Below, in pieces: positions 8,636 through 17,792 of a DNA stretch of 64,000 nucleotides. The number at the start of each line of letters is the position of its first letter. Position 1 is the first letter of the stretch. The position numbers and the translations under genes were made by a program. Origin of the DNA: Planctomycetaceae bacterium (GTDB lineage: Bacteria > Planctomycetota > Phycisphaerae > Phycisphaerales > SM1A02). The stretch is taken from positions 434,001 through 498,000 of the forward strand of contig CANLHK010000001.1 of NCBI GenBank assembly GCA_947490615.1. Reading direction: 5' to 3'. Below the pieces are notes generated by a model. The model was not told the DNA's origin. It searched no databases and saw only the letters and a program-made list of their open reading frames with translations.

Positions 8636-9964
8636 ATGGGTTTCTTCCTCGAGATCTTCCGCTTAGGCATTCGCAACCTCGGGCTGCACAAGCTGCGGTC
8701 GACGCTCACGAGTCTCGGCATCATCCTCGGCGTGGCTGCGGTGATCGTGGTCGTCGCCGTCGGCGAAGGAAACAAGATCAGTGCGTTGCGCGAAGTCTCC
8801 GCGCTCGGCGCGACGAACATCATCGTGCGTTCCTCGAAACCTCCTGAGGCCGCCAACGCAGGGCAAGCGCGCACCTTCTTCGTCGCCTACGGACTTCTGC
8901 GCCAGGACCTGCTGCGGCTGCGCTCGTCGCTCCCCGATGCCACGGCGGTGGTGCCACTCAAAGCCGTCGGGTCTGATGTTTCCTATGAGAACCAGCGGGT
9001 CACCAGCCAGGTCTACGGCTCGACGCCCAAGCTGCTCGATGTCGCGCGCCTGCGCCTCGAACCTCGTGGCCGCTACCTCAGCGATGAAGACCTCGTGGCG
9101 CGCGCGCCTGTGTGCGTCATCGGCAGCGAGATCGCGCGGCAGTTCTTCCGCTTCCGCGATCCCCTCGGCGCCACGATCAAAGTCGACGGCACGGTCTTTC
9201 GCGTGATTGGTGTGCTTGAGCCCGTTGGACTTGCTGGCGGACGAGGTTCCGCGCTGGTCGGTCGCGACTTGAACAAGGACATCCACATTCCCATCACCAC
9301 CGCCGAGACGCAGTTTGGCGACATGGTGATGCGACGGCAGTCGGGCTCGTTCAGCGGCGAACAGATCGAACTCTCTGAACTCTATGTGGTGGCGCCCAAC
9401 ACCGACGCGGTGGTTCCGATCGCTGAGCGCGTGCGTCGCATCGTCGACGCGGGCCACGCTGGACTTTCCGATGTGCAGATCGTCGTTCCTTGGGAGCTCC
9501 TCGAAAACGCCAAGCGACAGATGATGGTGTGGAATGTCATGCTCGTCGTCGTCGCGGGGATCTCGCTTCTCGTCGGCGGCATCGGGATCATGAACATCAT
9601 GCTCGCGTCGGTCACCGAACGCACGCGAGAGATCGGCATTCGCCGCGCGCTCGGCGCGACGCGCAAGCACATCGTGCTGCAGTTCCTTGTCGAAACCGGC
9701 GCGCTCTCGATGCTGGGCGGCATGGTCGGCATTCTGCTTGGACTCGGCATTTCCTGGGGACTTCAGCCGCTGGTGCAATGGCTGGTGCGGTTGCCTTTCC
9801 TCGTTGGAGCGTTCGAAGGCCGGCTTACGCTTGAGCCACGCGTGACGCTCTGGTCGATCGTGGTGAGCTTCGTTGTGGCGGCGGGTGTTGGATTGATCTT
9901 CGGGATCTACCCCGCGATCATCGCCAGCCGCAAAGATCCGATCGAAGCGCTGCGTCACGATTGA
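8636..9964 (+). CDS. MacB-type ABC transporter permease
   Basis: A 442-aa permease of the FtsX/MacB group. Order: membrane helix 19-42 (TLTSLGIILGVAAVIVVVAV), a large periplasmic MacB core domain (about 45-290), then three helices near 302-326, 355-380 and 402-430. The hallmark cytoplasmic loop TERTREIGIRRALGATRKHI is present. No ATPase or adaptor gene is adjacent, so partner subunits must lie elsewhere. Such permeases work as mechanotransducers for export of lipids, peptides or lipoproteins rather than as simple channels. The longer frame opening at 8255 overlaps the gene on the other strand and is rejected. It converges with the next gene across 18 bases. Confidence 0.9.
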   Translation: MGFFLEIFRLGIRNLGLHKLRSTLTSLGIILGVAAVIVVVAVGEGNKISALREVSALGATNIIVRSSKPPEAANAGQARTFFVAYGLLRQDLLRLRSSLPDATAVVPLKAVGSDVSYENQRVTSQVYGSTPKLLDVARLRLEPRGRYLSDEDLVARAPVCVIGSEIARQFFRFRDPLGATIKVDGTVFRVIGVLEPVGLAGGRGSALVGRDLNKDIHIPITTAETQFGDMVMRRQSGSFSGEQIELSELYVVAPNTDAVVPIAERVRRIVDAGHAGLSDVQIVVPWELLENAKRQMMVWNVMLVVVAGISLLVGGIGIMNIMLASVTERTREIGIRRALGATRKHIVLQFLVETGALSMLGGMVGILLGLGISWGLQPLVQWLVRLPFLVGAFEGRLTLEPRVTLWSIVVSFVVAAGVGLIFGIYPAIIASRKDPIEALRHD

Positions 9965-9982
9965 GGCGCCAAGGCCACGCGT

Positions 9983-10507
9983 TCAAGTGCGTGGTTCTGC
10001 GCGCTTCGTCGTCGCCCAGAAGATCAGCGCGAGGCCGAGCAACTCCATCCACCACTTCATCGGGAACGGGCCGCGCACGACAAGCGCATCGAGTTCATGG
10101 AGCGAGGTCATGCGCACCGACGCGTAGAGACCGAGCACGACGACACCAGTCAGCGCTGGCCAGAGTCGCGCGAGATTCGGTCGCAACATGCGCACCGCGA
10201 CGCTTGCAAAGAAGCTCACGACCAGCGCAGCGAAGCCGACAGCGACCATCTGCAGCGGCTTGCGGTCGGAGTACCAGCCTTGGTTCTTCGCCGTGGTCCG
10301 TGCAAGGCCAGTCACGAAGACCTGCAAATCCAGCTGCTTGTTCAACGCCAGGAATGCCAGGGCCATCGTGAGGAACCACCAGAATCGGCGCACCGCCAAC
10401 GCGGGTTCCGTCGCATGCGCTTGCCAACAACGCCATGCTGTCACCGCATAGGCCACGGTGATCGTCCACCCCAGCACCGTCGGATCGCCGACGGGTTGCC
10501 AACTCAT
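9983..10507 (-). CDS. Five-helix membrane protein, unknown, paired with a kinase
   Basis: A 174-aa protein with about five hydrophobic helices (first VLGWTITVAYAVTAW; last WWMELLGLALIFWATT) and a periplasmic or cytoplasmic loop with NQGWYSDRKPLQM. No family recognised. Its start overlaps the stop of the histidine kinase by ATGA, so the two are co-translated, and it may sense or modulate with the kinase. This last point is inference from position only. Confidence 0.68.
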   Translation of the reverse strand: MSWQPVGDPTVLGWTITVAYAVTAWRCWQAHATEPALAVRRFWWFLTMALAFLALNKQLDLQVFVTGLARTTAKNQGWYSDRKPLQMVAVGFAALVVSFFASVAVRMLRPNLARLWPALTGVVVLGLYASVRMTSLHELDALVVRGPFPMKWWMELLGLALIFWATTKRAEPRT

Positions 10508-12081
10508 CGGCTCTCCGCCATGAGCGCCTCGAGACGCTTGCCCTTGAACTCCACGGGCACCTCGACGCTGAAGGTCGCGCCGTGACCAGGGACGGAGTGC
10601 AACGCGACGCGCGCCGAGAGACGCTCGGCAAGTTCGCGACAGATCGCCAGGCCAAGACCCGTACCCGAGTGTGCGCGCGTGTGACTCGCGTCGACTTGTC
10701 GGAACTTCTCAAAGATCGTGTCCTGCATGTCGAGCGGAATGCCAGGGCCTTCGTCAGTGACCGAGGCCAACACACAGGCAAGCCCGTCGTCGCGCACGGT
10801 TCGACGCGCCGCGATGACCACGCGCGTGCCCTCGGGCGAGAACTTGATCGCGTTGGAAACGAAGTTGAAGAGGATCTGCTGCAACTTTCCTGCGTCGCTC
10901 TCCACGCCTGGCAGATCGTCCTCGATCACCGTCTCGACAGAAATCCTGCGCGCTTGCGACTGCGGACGCATGATCGCAGCGAGTCCTTCGACGACATCCT
11001 TCACGCTTGCAGGACCGATGGTGACCTCAAGCCGCCCCGCTTCGATCTTGGCCATCTGCAGGAGCTCGTTGATCATCTCGAGCAGAGTGCGGCCGCTGGA
11101 GAGGATGTTGCCGATGTAGCGCCGACGCTTGGGATCGGCCTGTTCGTCGGTGCGGGCGATCTCGTCGAGCAGCTCTGCGAAGCCGATGATCGAGTTGAGC
11201 GGCGTGCGCAACTCATGCGAGACATTGGCTAGGAACTCGCTCTTCAACTGGTTGGACTCGAAGAGCCCGACATTCGCTTCCGCGAGTTCGCCGATCTTGA
11301 GGTCAAGGCTCTCGTTGACAGCGCGCAATTGCGCCTGCCCAAGCTCAAGGCGATCGAGCATGCCGTCAAACGCGCGCGACATGCGTTCGAAGTCGTCACC
11401 CGTCGTAAGACGAACCCGTGCAGTCGTGCTGCCTTGCTCGATGCGTTCGGCGACTTCGGTCAGCGCGCGCACGGGACCAAAGATGAGGCGCTTGAGAATG
11501 AGATGAAACACGAGCATCGCCAACGCGACGGCGATGACGCCCGACGCCACGATGTACACGCGATTCACGAGGATCTGCGCTTCGGCAAACTCACTCTTGC
11601 GATCGATGACGAGGAGCGCCGCCACCGCGTCGTCGGGACGCACAGGCACGCTGCTGGCTGGCTCCGCATCAAAGTCAGGCGCGCTGATCTCGCGCCACTG
11701 CGCTTCGCGGATGACCCGCGCGTAGCGATAGTGCGTGCTGCCACCCTTGGTTTCGTGCTGGAAACTCTCGGTCTCGGTGACATCGGCGGAGAATCGCGCG
11801 AAGCTCGATTGGAGAAACGGGTCCGACTCCGACTGCGACTCGCCGACAAGTTCGCCCACGCGATAGATGCGCCCAGTCAGTGGTTGCCCAAGCGCATCGG
11901 CTTCGAGCGTCTCACGAGAGAGGATCTCGTTGGCGAGCTCACGCGAAAGTTCGAGTTGACTGTCGGTGACGATGGAACCCGTGCGAATCCACGGTCCACC
12001 AAGCGCTCCACCAAGGAGCGCGACGACCGCGACCCCGAAGAGGATCTGACACTTGTTCGCGAGTGAGATACCCTGCGCCAC
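10504..12081 (-). CDS. Membrane sensor histidine kinase
   Basis: A 525-aa sensor kinase. Helix 1 (CQILFGVAVVALLGGALGG), periplasmic sensor about 31-172, helix 2 about 174-195 (VYIVASGVIAVALAMLVF), HAMP to about 250, short coiled coil, then HisKA with SHELRTPLNSIIGF (phospho-His near residue 289). The ATPase domain shows the N box NFVSNAIKFS, G1 DEGPGIP, F box FEKFRQVD and G2 HSGTGLGLAI. All catalytic boxes look intact. No response regulator is adjacent. Start is a GTG eight bases after a TAGAAT box; longer upstream frames would cross the divergent gene. The downstream membrane protein is translationally coupled. Confidence 0.92.
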   Translation of the reverse strand: MAQGISLANKCQILFGVAVVALLGGALGGPWIRTGSIVTDSQLELSRELANEILSRETLEADALGQPLTGRIYRVGELVGESQSESDPFLQSSFARFSADVTETESFQHETKGGSTHYRYARVIREAQWREISAPDFDAEPASSVPVRPDDAVAALLVIDRKSEFAEAQILVNRVYIVASGVIAVALAMLVFHLILKRLIFGPVRALTEVAERIEQGSTTARVRLTTGDDFERMSRAFDGMLDRLELGQAQLRAVNESLDLKIGELAEANVGLFESNQLKSEFLANVSHELRTPLNSIIGFAELLDEIARTDEQADPKRRRYIGNILSSGRTLLEMINELLQMAKIEAGRLEVTIGPASVKDVVEGLAAIMRPQSQARRISVETVIEDDLPGVESDAGKLQQILFNFVSNAIKFSPEGTRVVIAARRTVRDDGLACVLASVTDEGPGIPLDMQDTIFEKFRQVDASHTRAHSGTGLGLAICRELAERLSARVALHSVPGHGATFSVEVPVEFKGKRLEALMAESR

Positions 12082-12089
12082 GGGCGGCG

Positions 12090-12095
12090 ATTCTA
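12090..12095 (-). promoter_or_regulatory. -10 box (TAGAAT) for a leaderless kinase start
   Basis: TAGAAT on the minus strand ends eight bases before the GTG of the kinase, inside the 67-base divergent gap. This supports both the GTG choice and a leaderless transcript. The -35 region is poor. Confidence 0.5.
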
Positions 12096-12148
12096 CTCGT
12101 AAGCCCAGACAGTCCCGCGAGCGCAGCCAAGGCCAGTGAGAACCCTCC

Positions 12149-12511
12149 ATGTTTCGACCAGGCACCGATGAGACCAATGTCCAGTACGAGGATGTCCTCT
12201 GCAACTTCTGCAGGCGTTCGTGGGATCCCGATGACCCGACGCGTCCGCTCATCGAAGGTCATCATGGAAGCCACCTCTGCGGCGAGTGCCTCGCGCTGGC
12301 CTACCAAGCGGTGGTCTTGGAGAACAAGAGCGATCGCGTCGCGGGTGTCGCCTGCACCATGTGCCTTGAAGAACGAGACGACGAGTGCTGGCGAAGTCCC
12401 GAGTTTCATGACGCCGTCTTGTGTCGTCGCTGCGTGAAGCAATCGGCGACGGCACTCGAGAAGGACAAGGACTACCAGTGGACGCGGCCGAAGCAGGTGG
12501 AGGGTGCCTGA
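12149..12511 (+). CDS. Small zinc-ribbon protein
   Basis: A 120-aa protein with two treble-clef/ribbon halves: LCNFCRR ... HLCGECLALAY, then ACTMCLEE ... LCRRCVKQ. The first half resembles the ClpX-type C4 zinc-binding domain, here with no AAA domain attached. Eight Cys suggest two zinc sites. It is divergent from the sensor kinase across 67 bases. Role is unknown; it could be an adaptor or a nucleic-acid or protein binding module. Confidence 0.72.
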   Translation: MFRPGTDETNVQYEDVLCNFCRRSWDPDDPTRPLIEGHHGSHLCGECLALAYQAVVLENKSDRVAGVACTMCLEERDDECWRSPEFHDAVLCRRCVKQSATALEKDKDYQWTRPKQVEGA

Positions 12512-12573
12512 CGCGGCGACTTGCCTCAGCACCTCTGATGAAGTTGCCTTTGCCGATGGGTTTGCAGCCGCCC

Positions 12574-13257
12574 TTAGCGCTTGACCAGCGTCATCGCATG
12601 AAACGGTCGACCTTCACGGCGGAACTTCCGCTCGAAGTTGGTGCCCACGAGCTCGCCTTCACCCGCACTGGCTGGTCGCGCAAAATCGCGGCGCTCAAAG
12701 AGCTCCTGCGCGCGATCGACATGTTCGACATCCCATTGCCAGAGCTCGTCGTGGTCGGTCACGATCCGAAGTTCGCCCTGCGGACAGAGCACGCGATGAA
12801 ACTCGCGCAGCGTGTGATCCTGCACCACGCGTCGCTTGTGGTGACGCGACTTCGGCCATGGGTCACTGAAGTAAAGATGAATGACCGAGGCGATCGCATC
12901 GGGCGTGCGACCACGCAGAAAGTCGGTCGCATCGCCGCGCAGCACCTTCACATTGGTCAGTCCAACGCGTCGCACGCGATCGGCGGCGTAGGCCCAGAAC
13001 TCCCCAGCCCACTCGATACCGAGGAAGTTGGTGTTGGGCTCGAGTACCGCCTGCTGAAGCAGAAAGGTCCCCTTGCCCGAACCAATCTCGATCTCGAAGC
13101 GACGGCTCGGCTCTGCAAACCAGGCGCGCGGATCAAAGGCGAGTTGCGCACGCGCAGCTTCGACCGTGGCTGCATCAGGCAGCGGCGGCAATGCACTCAT
13201 CTCAACGCCCGCGGCACCAGGAACCAGTTCGCGTCCATGACCGAGCCCGAAACTCAT
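12574..13257 (-). CDS. trmB: tRNA (guanine-46-N7)-methyltransferase
   Basis: Methylates G46 of tRNA using S-adenosylmethionine. The 227-aa protein has the SAM motif IEIGSGKGTFLL, the family stretch LGIEWAGEFWAYA, the catalytic/substrate motif YFSDPWPKSRHHKRRV and the C-terminal T-x-x-E-like region GTNFERKFRREG. I place the start at 13257, where ATGA overlaps the stop of the upstream esterase, rather than ten codons upstream. Coupling to an exported esterase is odd functionally and probably only positional. Confidence 0.93.
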   Translation of the reverse strand: MSFGLGHGRELVPGAAGVEMSALPPLPDAATVEAARAQLAFDPRAWFAEPSRRFEIEIGSGKGTFLLQQAVLEPNTNFLGIEWAGEFWAYAADRVRRVGLTNVKVLRGDATDFLRGRTPDAIASVIHLYFSDPWPKSRHHKRRVVQDHTLREFHRVLCPQGELRIVTDHDELWQWDVEHVDRAQELFERRDFARPASAGEGELVGTNFERKFRREGRPFHAMTLVKR

Positions 13258-15266
13258 GGCGTTGCAGCCACGGGCTTGAGCAGCCACAGGCGAGGTGGGA
13301 GCGCAGCGACCTCTTCACCAAATCCCGCGCGGGTGGCCTCAGGAATCTGTGGTGCGGGACCCTTGGTCACGGTTTCCACAACCCACGCAACCATCTCCGC
13401 AAGTGCCTTCGGATCGAAAGTCGTTTCAATCGCGCCGTACTCGTCGGGCATCCCTGTGGTCGCGGGCTGGAAGAGGTGATTGAGCCCTTCGTAGCGACGC
13501 GCGGTCACGGGTGCGCCTGACTTCGCCGCGATGCTCTCGAGGAGCGGCGCGTTGGCGTCGACAACCACTTGCACATCTTTGCTACCCCACATCGCAAGCG
13601 TGGGCATTTCGAGGCGCGTCAGCACAGGAGCTGGATCAAATCGAATGAACTCCACCATCCACGGATCGGTGAGTTGTCGCATCGCTCCGTCGATGATCGG
13701 CGCGAGTTCGGCGTCACTGGGAAGCGGCTTCTCCACGAGGGCCAACTGCGATCGGACCAGCGCCTCGACGAAGGGACGCAGCGCCGAAGCGTCGCGGTAC
13801 TGCTCAATCGCGCGCATCACCTCGGCATGAGCGACGATCGCGACGACCACCTTCTCAGGTGGCAACGCAGCGACTTCGTACATCTTGGAAGTTTGGCGCG
13901 CGAGGGTTGCAGCGCCCGATTCCGCGGGCGGCGCGAGCAAGACTGTGAAGGCCAACGGCGAAACGGGCGTGTCGCCCGCGTTCTGCCAGAGCGCAACGAT
14001 CGGTGCAATCATCGCGCCTTCGCTGTGACCAACCATGCCGACGCGCGCGGGATCGATCGACGGTTGTCGCTTGAGCCACTGGCTCGCGATGTCCGCGTCG
14101 CTCGCGAGGTCGAGCGTCGTCGCACCCGCAAAGGTGCCCGTCGAGGCGTCCACACCGCGATCGTCGTAGCGCAAGACCGCGACGCCTGCACGCGCCAGCG
14201 CGTCGGCGATCACTGCAAATGGCTTGTGCCCAAGCAGATCTTCATCGCGATTCTGCGGGCCCGAACCCGTCACCATCACGACAGCAGGCACGAGGCCCTT
14301 TCGTGCGAGTTGCTGCGAGGTCGGCAGCGTGAGCGTGCCACCGAGCGTGTGTCCTGCAGGATGCTCGATGCGAACATCGGCGTTGGTGTACGGAAACGGC
14401 GGCTTCGGTTCCTGCGGTCGACGCGCTGCGGCCAGCGCAGCGCCCTCGACATGGGTGAACCGAATGTTGCCTCGAAAGGTGCCCTGCGAGAAGGATCCTT
14501 CAAGCACGCGCATCTCCGCATCGGGAACCAACACCATCGTTGCGATGGTGCCAACGGGCATGTGGACCGTGAATCCTGCGGCGCTCTTCACGACTTCGAC
14601 AGGGAGATCCCGAACCCCTTGCGAAACCACATCCATCGCGCCACACCATCCGTGTGGTCCTTCGCCGAGAGCGAGCCGCATCGCGACCGCGCTGCCAGCG
14701 ACTTCGAGCGCGCCCTCGTAGACCTTCGTGTTTGGCAGCTCACTCGCAAGATCGACGCGCCGCATCGACCAGATGAGGACCTGTTGCGCAGCCGCACCTC
14801 CAGGCGCCAAGGTCGTCATCGAACCACGGATCGACTGCCCTTCGTCCGCGAGCGATCCCTCAAAACGCCCTTGTTTGCCGCCAGAATCGAGCGTGAAGGC
14901 AAGATCGGTTTCGGTGGAGACGACCGAGATCGCCGACTTTGCGAGCGCCCCAGCGGGCAGCATCGTTACGGCAATCTCAAGCCCAGGACCAGGTGTACCA
15001 CTCGCGCTCCGCACCACCACCGAAACAGGAATGGTGTACCCCTGCTTGCCGTTGGTTGGTTGGCTCGCGATCGTTCCCATCCACGCGCCCGTCCAACCGT
15101 GATCGAGAGGAACCGCAGGAGTGGCTGCCGGCGTCGCTGGTGTCGGAGGCGTCTGCGCCGCGGGAGCGCTCGAGGAGAGCACGATGGCAAGCGCAGCCAG
15201 GAACACGCAGCGTGCGCGACCCGTGAACACTCGGACTGCAAGACCTCGACGCATTACTCGAAGCAT
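13254..15266 (-). CDS. Secreted alpha/beta-hydrolase (esterase-like)
   Basis: A 670-aa exported protein. It starts after GAGGAG and has a signal peptide (FLAALAIVLSSSAPAAQ) and a Pro/Thr/Ala linker. Residues about 55-300 form a beta-rich N-terminal region with no catalytic motif. The hydrolase domain runs from about 310 to 640 with nucleophile Ser415 in GHSEG, likely acid Asp564 in WGSKDVQV and His597 in GLNHLFQ, a complete triad. The oxyanion/lid region VMVTGSGPQNRDEDLLGHKP matches secreted hydrolases that de-esterify small molecules or polysaccharide acyl groups. Substrate not known. Third gene after rpsU and rsfS on this strand. Confidence 0.85.
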   Translation of the reverse strand: MLRVMRRGLAVRVFTGRARCVFLAALAIVLSSSAPAAQTPPTPATPAATPAVPLDHGWTGAWMGTIASQPTNGKQGYTIPVSVVVRSASGTPGPGLEIAVTMLPAGALAKSAISVVSTETDLAFTLDSGGKQGRFEGSLADEGQSIRGSMTTLAPGGAAAQQVLIWSMRRVDLASELPNTKVYEGALEVAGSAVAMRLALGEGPHGWCGAMDVVSQGVRDLPVEVVKSAAGFTVHMPVGTIATMVLVPDAEMRVLEGSFSQGTFRGNIRFTHVEGAALAAARRPQEPKPPFPYTNADVRIEHPAGHTLGGTLTLPTSQQLARKGLVPAVVMVTGSGPQNRDEDLLGHKPFAVIADALARAGVAVLRYDDRGVDASTGTFAGATTLDLASDADIASQWLKRQPSIDPARVGMVGHSEGAMIAPIVALWQNAGDTPVSPLAFTVLLAPPAESGAATLARQTSKMYEVAALPPEKVVVAIVAHAEVMRAIEQYRDASALRPFVEALVRSQLALVEKPLPSDAELAPIIDGAMRQLTDPWMVEFIRFDPAPVLTRLEMPTLAMWGSKDVQVVVDANAPLLESIAAKSGAPVTARRYEGLNHLFQPATTGMPDEYGAIETTFDPKALAEMVAWVVETVTKGPAPQIPEATRAGFGEEVAALPPRLWLLKPVAATP

Positions 15267-15383
15267 GAGACGGCTCCTCGATCAAGGGTGACGCGCCTGC
15301 GGACTCTGCGCCGCCTTCGGCAGCGCCTTGCGCACGCGCTGTTCAGGAACGGATCGTTCGACCAAAGCGGTCGACGCGAACAA

Positions 15384-15815
15384 TCAGCCTTCGGACTTCG
15401 GTGCGGCGCCGCGCGGAGCACGCGCTGGCGGGCGCTCGCCCTCGGGACGACGCCAATCCATGCGCTTCCCGTCGGCATGGAGCAATTCGAGGTCGTAGTA
15501 GAGCCGCTGGTCGGGCTCGAAGAGATGGACGACGATGTCGACGAAATCGACGACCACCCAAGTGGTGCTGTCGTCGGAATTGGTGCGATACGGATGTTGG
15601 CCGCGCGCCTTGCCGAGATCTTCGATCTCCTGCGCGGAGGATCGCATCTGTCGCTGACTCGTTCCCGAGCCGATGACGACGAAGTCGCAGACTTGGCTGC
15701 GGCCGCGCACATCGAGCAACAACACATCGCTGCATTTCGAGTCGGAAAGCGTGCGGGCGATCTCGACCGCGAACGCGCGAATCGACTCTGCATCAGATGT
15801 ACTGCGTGAACGCAT
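15384..15815 (-). CDS. rsfS: Ribosomal silencing factor RsfS
   Basis: RsfS binds uL14 and blocks subunit joining in stationary phase. The 143-aa protein carries the family signature VCDFVVIGSGTSQRQMRS and WVVVDFVDIVVHLFEPDQR followed by YYDLELLHADGK. The last 30 residues are a basic, Pro/Ala-rich tail beyond the usual ~115-aa core. It lies between rpsU and an esterase gene on the same strand. The common neighbours nadD and proA are absent. Confidence 0.93.
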   Translation of the reverse strand: MRSRSTSDAESIRAFAVEIARTLSDSKCSDVLLLDVRGRSQVCDFVVIGSGTSQRQMRSSAQEIEDLGKARGQHPYRTNSDDSTTWVVVDFVDIVVHLFEPDQRLYYDLELLHADGKRMDWRRPEGERPPARAPRGAAPKSEG

Positions 15816-15891
15816 GCGTGGACTTGTCTGCTAGGAGCAATGAAGTGCCCACACGCGAGAGCCGCGCGAGGCCTCCAACACTCAGAAGCGC

Positions 15892-16158
15892 TTAGAAGCC
15901 GCCACCGCCGCTGCGTGCGCCCGTGCGACCCTTGGCTTCGGGCTTCTTGGGACGGCCACCACCCTGGCGATCAGCGCCGGGGCGAACTGGACGCGGCTCA
16001 TGACGGCGAGCGTCACGGCGATTGCGCTCCGATGGCTTCTCGTAGTGCTGGTTGCGCTTGACATCCTTGATCAAGCCTTCCTTCTCGCAGAGCTTCTTAA
16101 AGCGTCGGAGCATCTGCTCTACGGATTCGCCACTGCGGGCCTTGATACGGATCGCCAT
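15892..16158 (-). CDS. rpsU: 30S ribosomal protein bS21 with C-terminal tail
   Basis: bS21 of 88 aa. The conserved core is MAIRIKARSGESVEQMLRRF and the following KKLCEKEGLIKDVKRNQHYE. After about residue 48 there is a tail rich in Arg, Pro and Gly that ends GGGGF. Usual bS21 is 58-71 aa, so the tail is somewhat long. An AAGGA lies 12 bases before the ATG. It heads the rsfS-esterase-trmB cluster. Confidence 0.9.
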   Translation of the reverse strand: MAIRIKARSGESVEQMLRRFKKLCEKEGLIKDVKRNQHYEKPSERNRRDARRHEPRPVRPGADRQGGGRPKKPEAKGRTGARSGGGGF

Positions 16159-16381
16159 CTGAATTCAGTTCCTTCGTGAGGGTTGCAACTGTCGAGTCGT
16201 CTATTGGACACGAATCCTCGCGGACGGTCAAGGCGACGACGCGCGTGAAGTGGTCCGTGAAGAGCGTTTCGTGCGACTTCGAGGCCGCCTTCGCTGCGAC
16301 ACTTCCTCGCGACGGCTCACCCGCCAACACCCAGCAGCCAACCGAGTGTTCCCACTGCCGCCTGAACTCGCCCTGCAGGAC

Positions 16382-16387
16382 TATCCT
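16382..16387 (+). promoter_or_regulatory. -10 box (TATCCT) for a leaderless GTG start
   Basis: TATCCT ends eight bases before the GTG at 16396. The same hexamer and spacing are seen at 8558 and 21183. The upstream -35 is not recognisable. Confidence 0.45.
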
Positions 16388-16395
16388 GCCTGCCC

Positions 16396-17151
16396 GTGCC
16401 CCTCATTATCGACACATACAACGTGCTCCATGTGACGGGAGTCCTCCCTGGGGAGCTCGCGGTGGAGGAGCCTGAGGGACTCGCGCGGCTCATCGGCGTT
16501 AGTCGGTTTGCGTCGGAGGCGGTGTGGCTGATCTGTGATGGCGTGCCGCGCGGCGCGAGTCGACTTGGGCGCATCGTGATTGAGGGCGCCGGCCACGGTC
16601 GCAGTGCTGACGATCATCTCCTGGACTTCCTCAAGCGCAGCAGCGCGCCTCGTCGCGTGACGGTGGTGACGAGCGATCGCGCGATTCTCAAGCGCGCCAA
16701 GACCCACGGTGCCGCCTGCCTCAAGAGCGAGGAGTTCCTCGCCATGCTCGGGCACGATGCCGAGCAGACGCGGCGAAAGAAACCCCAGCAAAGTCATCCG
16801 CGAAAGTCTGTGCCGCTCAACAGCCGCGAGGTCGCGGGATGGACCGCGCTCTTTGCGATCACCGCTGAACAAGCGGCGATTCAAGGCGCGCCCGCTCTTC
16901 CTCCGCGCACCGCCGCGACGAGCCGTGCCAACGATCGCGCGCTCGAGCAGTTTCTTGAAGCAACGAAGGACCTCGCCGATCCGCTCTCGATCCTTGACGC
17001 GCTCGCAGGCCGCGATCTCCTTGATGCCCTCGGTTCGATCGACGACGCTACGCTGACCACGCTGATGCAGCAGCACGAGCCTTCGGTCTTGAAGGACGGC
17101 GCGCGCATCGGAGGTCGAAAGCGCAAGCCCAACCCACGAGGCGGCGCCTGA
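16396..17151 (+). CDS. NYN-domain RNase (YacP/Rae1-like)
   Basis: A 251-aa protein with the NYN/PIN-like nuclease fold. The first acidic site is in LIIDTYNVLH, a second in VWLICDGVP, and the third in the SADDHLLDFL and VTVVTSDRAI stretches; all acidic residues expected for metal binding are present. After about residue 140 there is a basic linker and a helical C-terminal region (EQFLEATKDLADPLSILDAL) that is not part of YacP/Rae1. Known relatives cut mRNA on the ribosome, but the activity here is inferred. GTG start, leaderless candidate. pdxH follows after 11 bases. Confidence 0.75.
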   Translation: MPLIIDTYNVLHVTGVLPGELAVEEPEGLARLIGVSRFASEAVWLICDGVPRGASRLGRIVIEGAGHGRSADDHLLDFLKRSSAPRRVTVVTSDRAILKRAKTHGAACLKSEEFLAMLGHDAEQTRRKKPQQSHPRKSVPLNSREVAGWTALFAITAEQAAIQGAPALPPRTAATSRANDRALEQFLEATKDLADPLSILDALAGRDLLDALGSIDDATLTTLMQQHEPSVLKDGARIGGRKRKPNPRGGA

Positions 17152-17162
17152 CGGAGAACGCG

Positions 17163-17792
17163 ATGAGCACAGGCCACGGTCCGACTCCCTCGATCGACTT
17201 TGATCATCCGCCTGCGGATCCGCTGCCGCTGTTTGTCCAGTGGTTCGACGAGGCCCAGCGCCTCAACACGCCGAACCCCAACGCCATGATGCTCGCGACC
17301 GTCGATGCCGATGGCGCGCCAAGTGCGCGCATCATGCTCCTGCGCGGCATCAGCAAGGACGGCGCGCGGTTCTTTACCAACCGCCTGAGTCGTAAGGGCC
17401 GCGCCCTGACGGCCAACCCGCGCGCAGCCCTGCTTTTTCACTGGGATTCGCTCGATCGGCAGGTCCGCATCGAAGGCACGGTGACACCCACGAGTGATGC
17501 CGAAAGCGACGAGTACTTCGCGCAGCGTCCCGCTGACAGCAGGATCAACGCGTGGGCCAGCGCCCAGAGCGAGCCTGTGGCCAGTCGCGCGGAGCTTGAG
17601 CAGAGAGCTGAGGCGCTGCGCGCACGCTTTCTTCCCACTGGTGATGTGCCGCGTCCGCCACACTGGGGTGGCTACCTCGTGAGCCTTGACCGCATCGAGT
17701 TCTGGCAAGGCGACAAGTACCGCTTCCATGATCGCGTGGTCTACACGCGACGCGTTGACGGCGGCTACGACGCGACGCGACTCTGTCCTTGA
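17163..17792 (+). CDS. pdxH: Pyridoxamine 5'-phosphate oxidase
   Basis: FMN enzyme that oxidises pyridoxamine or pyridoxine 5'-phosphate to PLP. At 209 aa it is family length. Motifs in order: ARIMLLRGISKDGARFFTN (FMN phosphate and substrate loop), LLFHWDSLDRQVRIEG, RPADSRINAWASAQS, and the C-terminal pair HWGGYLVSLDRIEFWQG and YRFHDRVVYTR. A GGAG site precedes the ATG. PLP is the cofactor of the two transsulfuration enzymes encoded just beyond on the other strand. The stop directly abuts the stop of rsmJ. Confidence 0.95.
   Translation: MSTGHGPTPSIDFDHPPADPLPLFVQWFDEAQRLNTPNPNAMMLATVDADGAPSARIMLLRGISKDGARFFTNRLSRKGRALTANPRAALLFHWDSLDRQVRIEGTVTPTSDAESDEYFAQRPADSRINAWASAQSEPVASRAELEQRAEALRARFLPTGDVPRPPHWGGYLVSLDRIEFWQGDKYRFHDRVVYTRRVDGGYDATRLCP

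Noticed and set aside
9975-9994. Hairpin CCACGC...GCGTGG as a shared terminator
   Set aside because: Only six pairs with an eight-base loop and no T run.
13569-15809. 746-codon plus-strand frame over the esterase and rsfS
   Set aside because: Both minus-strand genes have clear family motifs and catalytic residues; the plus product is Arg/His-rich with no domain.
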